Shown: one piece after another, positions 27,990 through 37,100 of the stretch
Layout of the letters: the number at the start of each line of letters is the position of its first letter
Numbering within the stretch: position 1 is the stretch's first letter
Assembly: GCA_030425205.1 (NCBI GenBank)
Contig: JAUIAP010000010.1
Coordinates: 1 to 64,000, forward strand
DNA from: Anaerolineae bacterium
Lineage (GTDB): Bacteria; Chloroflexota; Anaerolineae; Promineifilales; Promineifilaceae
DNA length: 64,000 nt
Direction: 5' to 3'
The notes under the pieces: generated by a model
Databases searched by the model: none
What the model was told of the DNA's origin: nothing
The model's input: the letters and a program-made list of their open reading frames with translations, nothing else
Translations under genes and position numbers: made by a program

Positions 27990-30225
27990 GTTGCAAGAGG
28001 CTCGTCCACCATGGCTTCAACGGGGCGCGCAGTGGCTCGTTAAGCGGCTTGCCCCACGTGAGGGCTGGCTTTCTATTCTGCTCGTTGCCGTCATCGTCGT
28101 CGGTGTGGCAAACGCGGTTGTCGAGACGGCGTGGGTAGCAACGATTGATCACGTTTGGCTCAACAGCGTGGTGGCCGCACTGTTGGCAACGGCCTTGGCA
28201 AAACGTCTCGCGTCAACACGATGGTCATGGGCGATTCTCGTCGTAAGTGGACTGCTCGTTACCACGCTCCGTGTCGGCGAACTTCTGCCGCCGCTGACAA
28301 CGTGGCGCGATGGCAGTTGGGACACAGCCTTGATGACTCGGGTGGGGCTCTTTGCGGAGCGGCTACAGGGCTGGGTTGTGCAGCTGTGGGTGGGCGGATC
28401 GAGTGGCGAAACGCTGCCGTTTTTGCTGGGGGTCGGGATGGCAATCTGGTTGCTATCGGCACTGCTTGCTTGGCAAACCTATCGCACACGTCAACCGTTG
28501 CCTGCCTTGACGCTAATCTGTTTTGGTGTGGCGTTGGTGGGCTACTTTAGTGCATCCCCGCTACATTGGCTGCTGCAAGTATTGATGGCGGCAATTGCAC
28601 TTGCCGCACTGATGCGCTTTGTGACGTTGCAAATGGTGTGGGAGCGCGACGGCGTCGATTATCCAGACCATGTGTTATACGACTTTGCGATTGCGGTTGC
28701 CGTCTTTGCGATCCTGTTCCCCCTAATGGGTTATGTAACCCCTCGACTTGCCATCCCGGCCGTGTCGCGCGCATTTGCCAATTCACAAGGCGTATTGGCG
28801 GTTGAAGAGGTGCTTGAACGCGCCTTTGGCGGCGTGGATGTGCAAGCAGCCGGTGGACGCGGAGGGGCAGGAGGAGCAGTTGGCGTAATGCCACGTCAGC
28901 ATCTGCTGAGCGGATCGCCGGAACTATTGCAGTCAGTTGTAATGACCGCGACCGTTCAGGGAATCACAGAACGGGCAACCCATTGGCGTGCGTTGAGTTA
29001 TGACAACTATACGGGGCGTGGCTGGGAAATTTCGGCCGAAAATCAAACCAATCAGCCCGCCAATCGTCCCATTTCACACCCCGACATCGTTGCAACCACA
29101 ACACTTTCACAGACGGTTTATTGGCTGCAAGACAATCGTTCAACACGCTACACGCTCGGCCGACCGGAACAGTTGGATCAACCGACCCGCTTGCAGTGGC
29201 ATGGACGCAGCGATCTGGTGCGCGTGCGCGGCGATGGGCGCGTCTATCAGGTGCAGTCACTCGTCAGTGTAGCAACGGCGGAAGCGTTGTCGCAGGTGGA
29301 ATCGGCCGATATTCCATCCGCCATTCTCGGCCGATACACACAACTCCCCGACACCGTTCCACAGCGCGTTCTCGACCTTGCCGACTCGGTCACCGCGAAT
29401 GCCGCCACCTCTTATGCGAAGGCGAAGGCGCTCGAAACGTTCTTGCGCCAATATGAATACACGCTCGACGTAGATGTACCACCTGCCAATCAGGATGCCG
29501 TCGATTTCTTCCTTTTTGAGCAACAGGCGGGTTATTGTGACTATTACGCCACCGCAATGACGGTCATGGCACGGCACATCGGCTTGCCCGCACGCATGGC
29601 GATTGGCTTTGCCGCTGCGCCAACGATTGACGGGTCACAGGAATTGCGCGGAATCGACGCGCATTCGTGGACTGAAATCTATTTCGGGGAGTATGGTTGG
29701 ATTGAGTTTGAACCAACGGGTGGCTTTGCGTTGTCAGCGCAATCGGCCGATTTAGACCAACCGCTGCCAACAGAACCACCGCCCCCCATACCCGAGCGCA
29801 CGGTTCCATTCATGCAAATCATGCGCTGGGTTGCCGCCTCTCTTGCACTGATTGCCGTGGTCGCCTTCTACGTCTGGCGTTCACTTCGCCCGCCGCCTCT
29901 GCCAGACACCGCAACACGCTATGCACAGCTACAACGACACGCCGCGCAACTTGCCATTCCGCTTGCCGAAAGTCAAACTCCGCTCGAATTTTTAGGTCAG
30001 TTTGAGGAATATATCACCGGAATTGGGGCGCTTGCGTGGATCAAACAACGGCCGCGACTCGCGAGACGACTGGTAAAACTTCAGCAGGTCGCATCGACAC
30101 TGACGAACGACTTTATCCGCGTGCAGTATGATGAGTTGCCCCCAACGGCGACCATTTCTAATCGGCAATGGCAACAGACACGGCGGTTACTGTGGCTATT
30201 ACGGCTTGTGCGCCGCCAAGACTGA
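27982..30225 (+). CDS. TgpA-type membrane transglutaminase-like protein
   Basis: This 747-residue protein has about six transmembrane helices in the first 260 residues. A large extracytoplasmic transglutaminase-core domain follows with the catalytic triad region: Cys in QQAGYCDYYATAM near 517, His in GIDAHSWTEIYF near 557 and Asp/Glu in YGWIEFEPTGG near 572. One more helix lies near 610-635, and a DUF4129-like cytoplasmic tail follows. This is the TgpA/DUF3488 architecture. The start codon overlaps the DUF58 stop by 8 bases, so the two are translationally coupled. The conserved pairing suggests a common envelope function. Four TCGGCCGA copies lie between 29156 and 29750 alone. The inverted heptamer hairpin at 30237 follows. 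Confidence 0.9.
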   Translation: MVELQEARPPWLQRGAQWLVKRLAPREGWLSILLVAVIVVGVANAVVETAWVATIDHVWLNSVVAALLATALAKRLASTRWSWAILVVSGLLVTTLRVGELLPPLTTWRDGSWDTALMTRVGLFAERLQGWVVQLWVGGSSGETLPFLLGVGMAIWLLSALLAWQTYRTRQPLPALTLICFGVALVGYFSASPLHWLLQVLMAAIALAALMRFVTLQMVWERDGVDYPDHVLYDFAIAVAVFAILFPLMGYVTPRLAIPAVSRAFANSQGVLAVEEVLERAFGGVDVQAAGGRGGAGGAVGVMPRQHLLSGSPELLQSVVMTATVQGITERATHWRALSYDNYTGRGWEISAENQTNQPANRPISHPDIVATTTLSQTVYWLQDNRSTRYTLGRPEQLDQPTRLQWHGRSDLVRVRGDGRVYQVQSLVSVATAEALSQVESADIPSAILGRYTQLPDTVPQRVLDLADSVTANAATSYAKAKALETFLRQYEYTLDVDVPPANQDAVDFFLFEQQAGYCDYYATAMTVMARHIGLPARMAIGFAAAPTIDGSQELRGIDAHSWTEIYFGEYGWIEFEPTGGFALSAQSADLDQPLPTEPPPPIPERTVPFMQIMRWVAASLALIAVVAFYVWRSLRPPPLPDTATRYAQLQRHAAQLAIPLAESQTPLEFLGQFEEYITGIGALAWIKQRPRLARRLVKLQQVASTLTNDFIRVQYDELPPTATISNRQWQQTRRLLWLLRLVRRQD

Positions 30226-30236
30226 ACCAGCGAAGA

Positions 30237-30289
30237 CGTGGTGCGTGGTGCGTATCCAGTTCACGCACCACGCACCACGCACCACGCAC
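30237..30289. terminator. inverted GCGTGGT heptamer array between convergent genes
   Basis: A perfect 17-bp stem (30237-30253 with 30263-30279) has a 9-nt loop, and an extra CACCACGCAC unit follows to 30289. The word GCGTGGTGCGTATCCA at 30243-30258 is shared with 15447. It lies between the stop codons of the transglutaminase and the DNRLRE protein and probably ends both transcripts. Confidence 0.65.
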
Positions 30290-30300
30290 TAAGTTCCTGT

Positions 30301-31401
30301 TTACCGATTTCTGACCACGGGCAAAAACACGCGCCTCGTAACAAACGGTGGACGTTCATCGACCAAAATACGCGCCTCAATCTCGTTCCACGGCTCGACG
30401 TTGCCAGATGTGTCCGTTGCCCGCGCCTCATATTCGTAGAGGCCATCAAACGGCGCGCTAAACCCATCCATCGTAAACGTGACCTGATTTTGCCAGCCGA
30501 CCCAATCCCCCCCATTAAACCGATAGCGGATGTCGTAGTGGCGCAGGGGTGCCGCCCCGTTGTTGGTCCAACTCACATCAAATTTGCTATTTCGCGTGTA
30601 GGCAGGCAGGGGGTTAACGGTGGCGCGCAGTGGCAAATTTTCGGAGTCGGTCGTGTAGACGATGCGAAGACGGGGGAAATTATTGGTCTGTGTTTCGCGT
30701 GCATAGAAGACGCGCTCACGCTGGCGCACCTGTTCGTCACCGACAAGAATGACGCCATGATTGGGATAGCGTTGCTCGTGCCAACCGCGTGTGATGTCGG
30801 TGATATTCCAACTGACCAACCCCTCGCCACTGCCGATAAAGACGCTTGCACCCGTTTCCAACCAGTTGGGCGCATTGTTCCAACTGGTGCTGTGCTCACC
30901 CCATGGGCTGCCAAGACGACGGATGACGCTCGGCATTGCGCTGTCGTTGGCTGGATCGGAAACGCTGAGATAGAGCTGAACTTCGGCCGATTGTATCGTC
31001 ACATTGCGCGGCAAATTGCCCGCCAATGGAAAGTAAAGCAGGATGCGTTCTGCGCCAAAGCCACCCGTACTGTAACCGAGATAGAGTGCATCGCTACCAA
31101 AGTTGTTATTTGGTTGACCTGATGCCACATAGGTATCGGCCGTCGCGGGGATCTCCAAAATTGTGCGCAGCGATCCGTCTGCACGGATCTGTTCCGTCAC
31201 AATAGCGGGTTCACGGACAGGTGCGACCCGGTCGAGTTGACGACCAAGTGGTTCGCCGCTGCCCGCTGAAAGTTCATCGCGCTCCTGCTGATTCGCACTG
31301 CTGTCAAGCGTGATGCGCTCATTGGCAAATGCGGTGGGTAGCACCATACTCACCAGCAGCAAAATGAAAATGCTTAATTGGAAAAGTTTTCCATTCATCA
31401 C
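30301..31401 (-). CDS. secreted DNRLRE-domain protein with FLP-type C-terminal tail
   Basis: This 366-residue exported protein has a signal peptide of about 27 residues (FQLSIFILLLVSMVLPTAFA). The DNRLRE domain occupies about 85-250: ADTYVASGQPNNNFGSDALYLG, SAEVQLYLS, TSWNNAP, SWNITDITRGWHEQRYPNHGVIL. A fibronectin-like module follows (PAYTRNSKFDVSWTNNGAAPLRHYDIRYRF). The last residues are RRVFLPVVRNR; the short FLP tail recurs at the end of the protease at 54552, which suggests a shared sorting or processing signal. ATG/GTG at 31401 has GGGAG about 10 nt upstream. It is probably surface-located, with the function of the DNRLRE domain unknown. Confidence 0.82.
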   Translation of the reverse strand: MMNGKLFQLSIFILLLVSMVLPTAFANERITLDSSANQQERDELSAGSGEPLGRQLDRVAPVREPAIVTEQIRADGSLRTILEIPATADTYVASGQPNNNFGSDALYLGYSTGGFGAERILLYFPLAGNLPRNVTIQSAEVQLYLSVSDPANDSAMPSVIRRLGSPWGEHSTSWNNAPNWLETGASVFIGSGEGLVSWNITDITRGWHEQRYPNHGVILVGDEQVRQRERVFYARETQTNNFPRLRIVYTTDSENLPLRATVNPLPAYTRNSKFDVSWTNNGAAPLRHYDIRYRFNGGDWVGWQNQVTFTMDGFSAPFDGLYEYEARATDTSGNVEPWNEIEARILVDERPPFVTRRVFLPVVRNR

Positions 31402-31611
31402 TTATTTACTCCCTGTTCAAGCAAAATTTGTCACGTACTGTTCGATTCATCATACACGATCAGATGGTCCCGTGACGCATCTTTTTGGGTATATTTTTTC
31501 ATAGCACCTTTTTTCTGTACCTACGATTGCATACAATGCAATTGCAGGATGATTGCAGCACCCCACCTGCATACCCTCAAACAATCGGGTGCGCTATCGG
31601 AGGATTGTGCA

Positions 31612-32919
31612 ATGAAACTTCGCGTACTATCTTTGTGTTTGGCACTCATGTTTTTGCTTGTGGGAGCGCGGACGACAGCCGCACAGTCCCAACCCAACTG
31701 GACCGCCACCTATTTCAATAACACCCTGCTTTCAGGGCAACCCGTGTTGACCCGCAGCGAAAATGCGCTTTCACATAATTGGGGAGCTGGCTCCCCCGAT
31801 GGGCGCATTTCGGCCGATCGCTTTTCGGCGCAGTGGTCGCGGCGCGTTAATCTGGCGGCTGGCACCTACCGTTGGCATGTTCAAGCGGACGATGGCGTGC
31901 GGATCTACGTCAACGGCCAGCTCATTCTCAATGAGTGGCGTTTCCAATCGGCCGAATATACCTTCGACCGCGCCTTGAGTGGGGGCGACACCAATATCGT
32001 CGTTGAGTATTTTGAAAATACGGGCCATGCCCGCATCCATGTTTCCTATGAACGGATCGGCGATGCAGGCGGCGGTGGCGGAACGCCGGGTGGGGGGGAT
32101 GGCTTTGCTGAACGCTGGCGCGGCGAGTATTTCAACAATCGCAATCTAGCCGGTTCCCCGCAGTTGATCCGCGCAGCGAGCGTGTTGGACTTCGATTGGG
32201 GGAGTGGGTCACCCGATCCGACCATCAACCGCGACAACTTTTCGGCACGCTGGACGCGCACCATTAACGTCGATGCGGGTCGCTATCGCTTCACGACGCG
32301 CGCGGATGACGGCGTGCGCCTCTTTGTCAACGGGCGCTTATTGATCGACAAATGGTTTGATCAAGGGGCGACGACCTATTCGGCCGATATCGATCTCGCA
32401 CAGGGCAGCGTCTATCTTGAGGTTCAATATTACGAACATCTGGGATCGGCCGAATTGCACGTCGATATGATTCGCACCACGCAAGCACCGCCGCAACAAT
32501 CTGTGGTGGTTGACAATGCCGCGTCAAACTTTACTATCTTTGGACCCGGCGACCGCTGGGCAACATCACCAGTTGGCTTCAACGGGGGATCGCTCTGGGC
32601 GACAACTCGGAGCCACAATGTCAGCGACCAAAACTATGCGTTCTGGACACCTGCGCTAGCGGCCGGCAAATACAGCGTGCAGGTTTATATTCCCACCGCG
32701 CACGCCACCACCGTCAACGCGCAATACTTTGTGCAACACCGATGGGGACGCACCATGATTCCCGTGAACCAAGCGTCACACAATGGTCAATGGGTGACGC
32801 TTGGCGTGTTCGACTTTGCGGGCAATGGGTCAGAGAATGTCGCCCTGTCCACCGTCACCTACGAATCATCGACACGCCAAATTGCATTCGACGCCGTGCG
32901 CTGGGTCGTTGCGCCATAG
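31612..32919 (+). CDS. secreted protein with two PA14 domains and a golvesin-like C-terminal domain
   Basis: This 435-residue protein has a signal peptide ending near TTAAQ (residue 24). Two tandem PA14 domains follow, at about 26-155 (WTATYFNNTLLSG..., VQADDGVRIYVNGQLILNEW) and 165-300 (WRGEYFNNRNLAGSP..., TRADDGVRLFVNGRLLIDKW), separated by a Gly-rich linker. The C-terminal 130 residues look like a golvesin/xanthan-lyase carbohydrate-binding-type beta domain (GRTMIPVNQASHNGQWVTLGVFDF). PA14 domains usually bind glycans. ATG 31612 is chosen for its GGAGG site and signal peptide; a longer reading frame upstream lacks both. Five TCGGCCGA copies would be in or near it; four are within (31810, 31948, 32380, 32446). 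Confidence 0.85.
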   Translation: MKLRVLSLCLALMFLLVGARTTAAQSQPNWTATYFNNTLLSGQPVLTRSENALSHNWGAGSPDGRISADRFSAQWSRRVNLAAGTYRWHVQADDGVRIYVNGQLILNEWRFQSAEYTFDRALSGGDTNIVVEYFENTGHARIHVSYERIGDAGGGGGTPGGGDGFAERWRGEYFNNRNLAGSPQLIRAASVLDFDWGSGSPDPTINRDNFSARWTRTINVDAGRYRFTTRADDGVRLFVNGRLLIDKWFDQGATTYSADIDLAQGSVYLEVQYYEHLGSAELHVDMIRTTQAPPQQSVVVDNAASNFTIFGPGDRWATSPVGFNGGSLWATTRSHNVSDQNYAFWTPALAAGKYSVQVYIPTAHATTVNAQYFVQHRWGRTMIPVNQASHNGQWVTLGVFDFAGNGSENVALSTVTYESSTRQIAFDAVRWVVAP

Positions 32920-32925
32920 TGTTAA

Positions 32926-34206
32926 TTATTCGATTGGGCGCAACAAAATGGTCAGATCATTGACGTTTGTCCCAGTTGATCCGATGCGCAGATGCCCAAT
33001 CTGGAGCTGGTCAAAAAAACTGTAGCTGTCGTGATTTGCCAAATAGGCTGCGGCGTCGAGGTTGCGCGCCTTTGACTGGGCGATGGTTTCGGCCGAAACT
33101 ATCGCCCCAGCACCTGCATTTGGGCCATCCTCCCCATCCGTTGCCAACGTCGCCAAATAGCAATTCTCCGCACCCCCGTCCAGCGCAATCGCCGCCGCCA
33201 ACGCCAACTCCTGATTGCGCCCGCCGCTACCGTTGGCAGATTCGCTCAGTGTGACGGTCGTTTCACCGCCGTAAATTTGGCAATGTCCCGCTGGTAACGT
33301 TTGGAGCGTTTGGGCGAGCTGTTGCCCGATAAGGCTTGCCTCCCCCGTCAATTCGGTTGATACGACGCTCGCCGTGTAACCGTGTGCGTGTGCCACGCTG
33401 GCGGCAGCGGCGGCCGAAAATTTCACATCCCCAATCACGCTGTTATTGCTCGCTGGATACGGGGCAGGGGATGCTAGATGAGCGAGATGGTGTTTGAGTT
33501 GGGTGGTGGTTTCGGCCGAAAGATACCGCCAAACGTCATACTGATCCAATATCGCCTTTACGCGAGCGACGTCTTGTTCGATCGGCACAGTGGGTCCGCT
33601 GCCAATATGCGCCAACTCATTGCCAATCACGTCGCTCAAAATAAACGTCTGGCACGCTGCGGGAGCGGCCCAGCGCAGCAGACCACCCCCCTTAACGACA
33701 TCGACATGCTGACGTACATGGTTAACCTCGTTGATGGTACAGCCACAGCGCAAGAGGGCATCATTCAAGTTTTGCCATGCGTCCAGTGGGATCGCGGGCG
33801 CAGTCAAGAGCGCAGATGCGCCCCCAGAAATCAAGCACAACACCACATCATCGGGCGTGGTCTCTGCTAACAACGTGCTTATCGCCTTAGTGGCGGACAC
33901 GCTACTTGCGTCTGGGATCGGGTGGCTGCCTTGAAAATGTTGAATGACAGCGGGGAGGTTTTGCACGTCAGGATGGCTCATCGGCAATTTGCTGATCGCG
34001 ATTCCTGCCGTCAGTCGGTCTGCTAGCCCATCGGACGCCGCATGCGCCATCGCCACTGCTGCCTTGCCCACGCTGACGACAAATAGGCGTTTTGCGCTGG
34101 TTTGCCATGTCTCTAAATGGGCTTGTACTAATTTATAGGGATCGGCCGCGATAAGTGCCGCGTCAATCATTTTGTGAATCAGTTGGTGGGGTGTAGGTGT
34201 AAACAT
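32926..34206 (-). CDS. glycerate 2-kinase (GckA/MOFRL family)
   Basis: This 426-residue enzyme is predicted to phosphorylate D-glycerate to 2-phosphoglycerate. The N-terminal domain shows VVSVGKAAVAMAHA and the glycine-rich LCLISGGASALL, NEVNHVRQHVDVVKGGGLL and LSDVIGNELAHIGSGPT motifs. The MOFRL domain at the C-terminus shows GGETTVTL, GRNQELALAAA and LATDGEDGPNAGAGAIV. It is the third gene of a leftward operon (DedA, CBS membrane protein, kinase) and its 5' end overlaps the upstream gene by 44 bases. ATG 34206 or 34215 is the likely start. The gene context does not reveal why a glycerate kinase sits here. Confidence 0.92.
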   Translation of the reverse strand: MFTPTPHQLIHKMIDAALIAADPYKLVQAHLETWQTSAKRLFVVSVGKAAVAMAHAASDGLADRLTAGIAISKLPMSHPDVQNLPAVIQHFQGSHPIPDASSVSATKAISTLLAETTPDDVVLCLISGGASALLTAPAIPLDAWQNLNDALLRCGCTINEVNHVRQHVDVVKGGGLLRWAAPAACQTFILSDVIGNELAHIGSGPTVPIEQDVARVKAILDQYDVWRYLSAETTTQLKHHLAHLASPAPYPASNNSVIGDVKFSAAAAASVAHAHGYTASVVSTELTGEASLIGQQLAQTLQTLPAGHCQIYGGETTVTLSESANGSGGRNQELALAAAIALDGGAENCYLATLATDGEDGPNAGAGAIVSAETIAQSKARNLDAAAYLANHDSYSFFDQLQIGHLRIGSTGTNVNDLTILLRPIE

Positions 34207-35206
34207 CGTGTTCATCTTCAATTTCGCCGACAAGTTCTTCTAAGATATCTTCCATCGTGACGATGCCAATCATCTCATGCGCCGAATTTTCAACGATGGC
34301 GAGATGTTGTTCCGCCTTGATAAGTTGTTTGTAGGCGACGGGCAAGTATAACGCCTCCGAAAATTTACACACATTGCGAGCATAAGTGGTCAGCGGGGTT
34401 GCTGGGTCTTCGCCAAGCAAATCTTTAACGTGAATAAAACTTGCAACCAATGTCGGTGCGTCCGCATAAATTGGGATGCGCGAGAAGCCAGAGGCGCGTA
34501 TTTCGTCTAACACCTCCCCAATCGTGGCCGATTCAGCCAATACGAGCGTGTTGGCCAGCGGGGTCATGATGTGATGGAGTTGGGTTTCGCTATAGTCGAA
34601 CACGCTTGTGATGAGCTGCTCTTCGGCCGAATCGACAACACCTTCTTCGGCCGCCTTCTGTACCATCAGGGTTAACTCTTCGGTCGATTCGATCTCTTGC
34701 GGCTCTTCCGTTGCCCCAAAGAGGCTGAGCAGCGCATCGGCCGAAAAGTTTAGGATACGAATCGGCAACCAGACGATCTTTTGCAGCCATTGCAGCGGGT
34801 GAACGACGCGCATGGCAAACTGCTCGGCGTTGCGAATGGCAAGCTGTTTTGGCACGAGCTCCCCGATGACAAGCGACGTGTAGGTAATCACAAGCACGAC
34901 GATGGCCAGCGCGACGCGATCGGCGAAACTGCCAAAGAGTGGCTCCAACAACGGGGCAAACTGTCGCGCAACATCGGCACCGCCGACGGCTGATGCGAGG
35001 GTCGCCACGAGCGTTATCCCAATTTGCACCGTTGCCAAAAAGTCTGCGCTGTTCTCTTTGAGCGCAAGTACACGCAATGCGCGCCGATTGCCCGCATCGG
35101 CCAACCCTTGCAATCGTGCAGGGCGTGCAGTGACAAATGCCATCTCCGCCGCCGCAAAAAAGCCATTCAGCAGAATCAGGATGACGATCAGAACGATTGC
35201 AAGCAT
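34163..35206 (-). CDS. CNNM/hemolysin-C-type protein (DUF21 plus CBS pair)
   Basis: This 347-residue membrane protein has an N-terminal DUF21/CNNM domain with three to four helices (VLIVILILLNGFFAAAEMAFV; VALAIVVLVITYTSLVIGELVPKQLAI). A cytoplasmic CBS pair covers about 210-330 (IMTPLANTLVLAESATIGEVLDEIRASGFSRIPIY; IVENSAHEMIGIVTMEDILEELVGEI). The C-terminal CorC_HlyC domain of longer relatives is absent. The family is linked to magnesium/cobalt efflux. ATG 35206 is fixed by GAGGTAAG upstream and lies 1 base after the DedA stop, so the two are coupled. Confidence 0.9.
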   Translation of the reverse strand: MLAIVLIVILILLNGFFAAAEMAFVTARPARLQGLADAGNRRALRVLALKENSADFLATVQIGITLVATLASAVGGADVARQFAPLLEPLFGSFADRVALAIVVLVITYTSLVIGELVPKQLAIRNAEQFAMRVVHPLQWLQKIVWLPIRILNFSADALLSLFGATEEPQEIESTEELTLMVQKAAEEGVVDSAEEQLITSVFDYSETQLHHIMTPLANTLVLAESATIGEVLDEIRASGFSRIPIYADAPTLVASFIHVKDLLGEDPATPLTTYARNVCKFSEALYLPVAYKQLIKAEQHLAIVENSAHEMIGIVTMEDILEELVGEIEDEHDVYTYTPPTDSQND

Positions 35207-35207
35207 C

Positions 35208-35861
35208 TTACCTCGCTTTTTTAGACTTAAAATAGAGATTGTACAGGCGATAGACGACCCAGCCAGCAAACATGAGCCAGATGATCGTCTCATAACGGTC
35301 AATCCAGTCTAGAATGCGCTGCCAGTTTTCGCCCAATATCATACCGCCACCCACGAGCAGCCCGTTCCATGCCAGTGTCCCGAGCGTCGTGTAGAGTAGA
35401 AAGGGCGTCAAGGCCATGCGCTCAACGCCAGCGGGCAGTGAGATGAGGCTGCGGATACCGGGGATAAATCGGCCGATAAAGACAATCCAACTCCCACGCT
35501 GACGAAACGTGCGCATGACCCGCTCAATATCTTCTGACTGGAGCAGCAACCACTTCCCGTGTCGGGCCACCCAATCGCTCACACCTGCCTCCGTCGTGCG
35601 CGACCCAACATAGTAGATCACGCCAGCTCCAGCAACTGCGCCAATTGTGCCCGCCAACAGTACCCCCCAGAGCGACAACATGCCATCATTGACCAGAAAA
35701 CCCGCAAACGGCATGACGATCTCTGACGGAATGGGTGGAAATAGATTCTCCGCCAGCATCAAGAGCGCAATCCCAATATAGTTGGTCGTGCGGATGATTT
35801 GTTCAATCCATATTTGAAGTTGTTCTAGAACGTCTGAAAGCACTGTGCCTGACCTTTGCAT
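35208..35861 (-). CDS. DedA-family membrane protein
   Basis: This 217-residue integral membrane protein of the DedA/VTT family probably moves lipids (C55-P or phospholipid flippase-like). Family motifs are LAENLFPPIPSEIVMPFAGFL near 38-58 and the basic FIGRFIPGIRSLISLPAGVERM stretch near 130-152. It is the first gene of the leftward operon DedA-CBS-glycerate kinase. The start at 35861 has no obvious Shine-Dalgarno; the 326-base gap upstream probably contains its promoter (TAAAAT-like box near 35878). Confidence 0.9.
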   Translation of the reverse strand: MQRSGTVLSDVLEQLQIWIEQIIRTTNYIGIALLMLAENLFPPIPSEIVMPFAGFLVNDGMLSLWGVLLAGTIGAVAGAGVIYYVGSRTTEAGVSDWVARHGKWLLLQSEDIERVMRTFRQRGSWIVFIGRFIPGIRSLISLPAGVERMALTPFLLYTTLGTLAWNGLLVGGGMILGENWQRILDWIDRYETIIWLMFAGWVVYRLYNLYFKSKKAR

Positions 35862-36187
35862 TGTTTCGGCATATTTTATTACCTTTTAATGATAGGAGAA
35901 TCGGTTAAGTTTCATGTATATCAACCGAAAATGTAGTGGCACAAATTGTGGCACATTGTTGTTTTGTAGCAGGTTCGTGTCTTGCGACTAGAGTCGCAGA
36001 ACGATAGTTAAACTAATAATTTGGCTTTTGCTAAACATCCTTATCATAAGGCAAGATTTGCCCAAAATTTGACTCGCAACCTAACTTTAAGAGCTTAAGT
36101 AAATCTTGTTTTGCGGCAATTCAGTCTTAGAAAAGAATGGATACCTGCCTTCGCAGGTATGACAGGGCTTTCTTACGTTGCGATGTA
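35862..36187. other. 326-base gap between DedA operon and aldo/keto reductase
   Basis: No gene is visible. The gap is A+T-rich. It holds two direct copies of GTGGCACA (35936-35955 region), a 16-nt near-perfect palindrome TGCGACTAGAGTCGCA at 35983-35998, and a REP-like hairpin at 36135-36164. It must contain the DedA promoter on the minus strand, and it probably contains the end of the sugar-locus transcript. Confidence 0.6.
36135..36164. repeat. REP-like hairpin of the ATACCTGCCTTCGCAGGTAT type
   Basis: An 8-bp stem ATACCTGC/GCAGGTAT encloses CTTC, followed by GACAG. It is a variant of the widespread bacterial repeat whose reverse reading gives the spurious peptide WIPAFAGMT; a second copy with stem ATTCCCGC lies at 60932-60960. 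Confidence 0.7.
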
Positions 36188-37090
36188 CTAAGTTAACTGA
36201 CGCCAATTGTCCTGATGCGCTTCAAAACGATGCTGCAATGCTGCAACTAATTCTGGCGCAATAGGTAGGTCATGTTTGACCCAGTCGAGATTCATCTGCA
36301 TGTGGCGCGGATTATGCGTGCCGACGATGGCTGTGCTGATGTCGTGTGCCAGCACAAAACCAAGTGCGACTAAGATACCATTTTCAGGTGCATTTTCGAG
36401 CGGGACCGCATGTTCCATCGCTTCCGCACGCGCAAAGTACTCATCTGCATAAGGTCGTGGACTACTGCTCACGCCCCATACGCCATTGCCAATCGGCCGT
36501 TTTACAATAATGCCCATCCCCTGCGCGTTTGCCTGTGGAAAGAGATAGGTGCGTGCCCGTTGGTCAACGAGGTTAAAACTTGTTTGGAGCGTATCAAAAA
36601 GACCGCTTGCGACTGCCCATGCAGCCGCTTCGTTGTCACCACTGTACCCAATGAAGCGGGTTTTCCCCATTCGTTGCGCCGCTTGTAACGCTTCGATCAC
36701 TTCCCCTCGTTCCAACACCGCAACGCTGCACGAATGTAGCTGCACGAGATCGACATAGTCGGTTTTCATGCGTTTGAGACTGCGCTCGATACTGTCAGTC
36801 ACCGTCTGCGCTGTCCAATCTTCTCCGTGATAACCACCTGTCGCATGCCCCGCCTTGGTCGCCAAAATATACTCGTCGCGGCGATGGGCAATGGTTCGGC
36901 CGATCAGCTCCTCGCTAATATCGTAGCACGCTGCCGTGTCGAGAAAGTTGATCCCGCCATCAAGCGCAGCGTTCAGCACCGCCGCCGCTTGTTCTACATC
37001 CTGTGGAGTCAGCCGCAGACCAATTTCGGACAATCCAGCCCCTAATTGACTCACCTTTAGTCCCGTTTTTCCCAGCGTATTTTGTTGCAT
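36188..37090 (-). CDS. aldo/keto reductase
   Basis: This 300-residue NAD(P)H-dependent oxidoreductase has a TIM-barrel fold. The catalytic tetrad is visible: Asp51 and Tyr56 in NFLDTAACYDIS, Lys79 in LATKAGH and His119 in LVQLHSC. It is the last gene of the leftward sugar locus, 10 bases after the Gfo/Idh/MocA gene, so it probably reduces or oxidises a sugar released by the rhamnosidase, for example a rhamnose derivative. That substrate is inferred only from context. A REP-like hairpin and the DedA operon follow. Confidence 0.9.
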   Translation of the reverse strand: MQQNTLGKTGLKVSQLGAGLSEIGLRLTPQDVEQAAAVLNAALDGGINFLDTAACYDISEELIGRTIAHRRDEYILATKAGHATGGYHGEDWTAQTVTDSIERSLKRMKTDYVDLVQLHSCSVAVLERGEVIEALQAAQRMGKTRFIGYSGDNEAAAWAVASGLFDTLQTSFNLVDQRARTYLFPQANAQGMGIIVKRPIGNGVWGVSSSPRPYADEYFARAEAMEHAVPLENAPENGILVALGFVLAHDISTAIVGTHNPRHMQMNLDWVKHDLPIAPELVAALQHRFEAHQDNWRQLT

Positions 37091-37100
37091 TTTTGCTCAC

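Noticed and set aside
30238..31122. A 294-codon rightward frame opposite the DNRLRE gene
   Set aside because: It begins inside the inverted heptamer array, its protein is Pro/Arg/Cys-rich without domain, and the opposite-strand gene has signal peptide and domain support.
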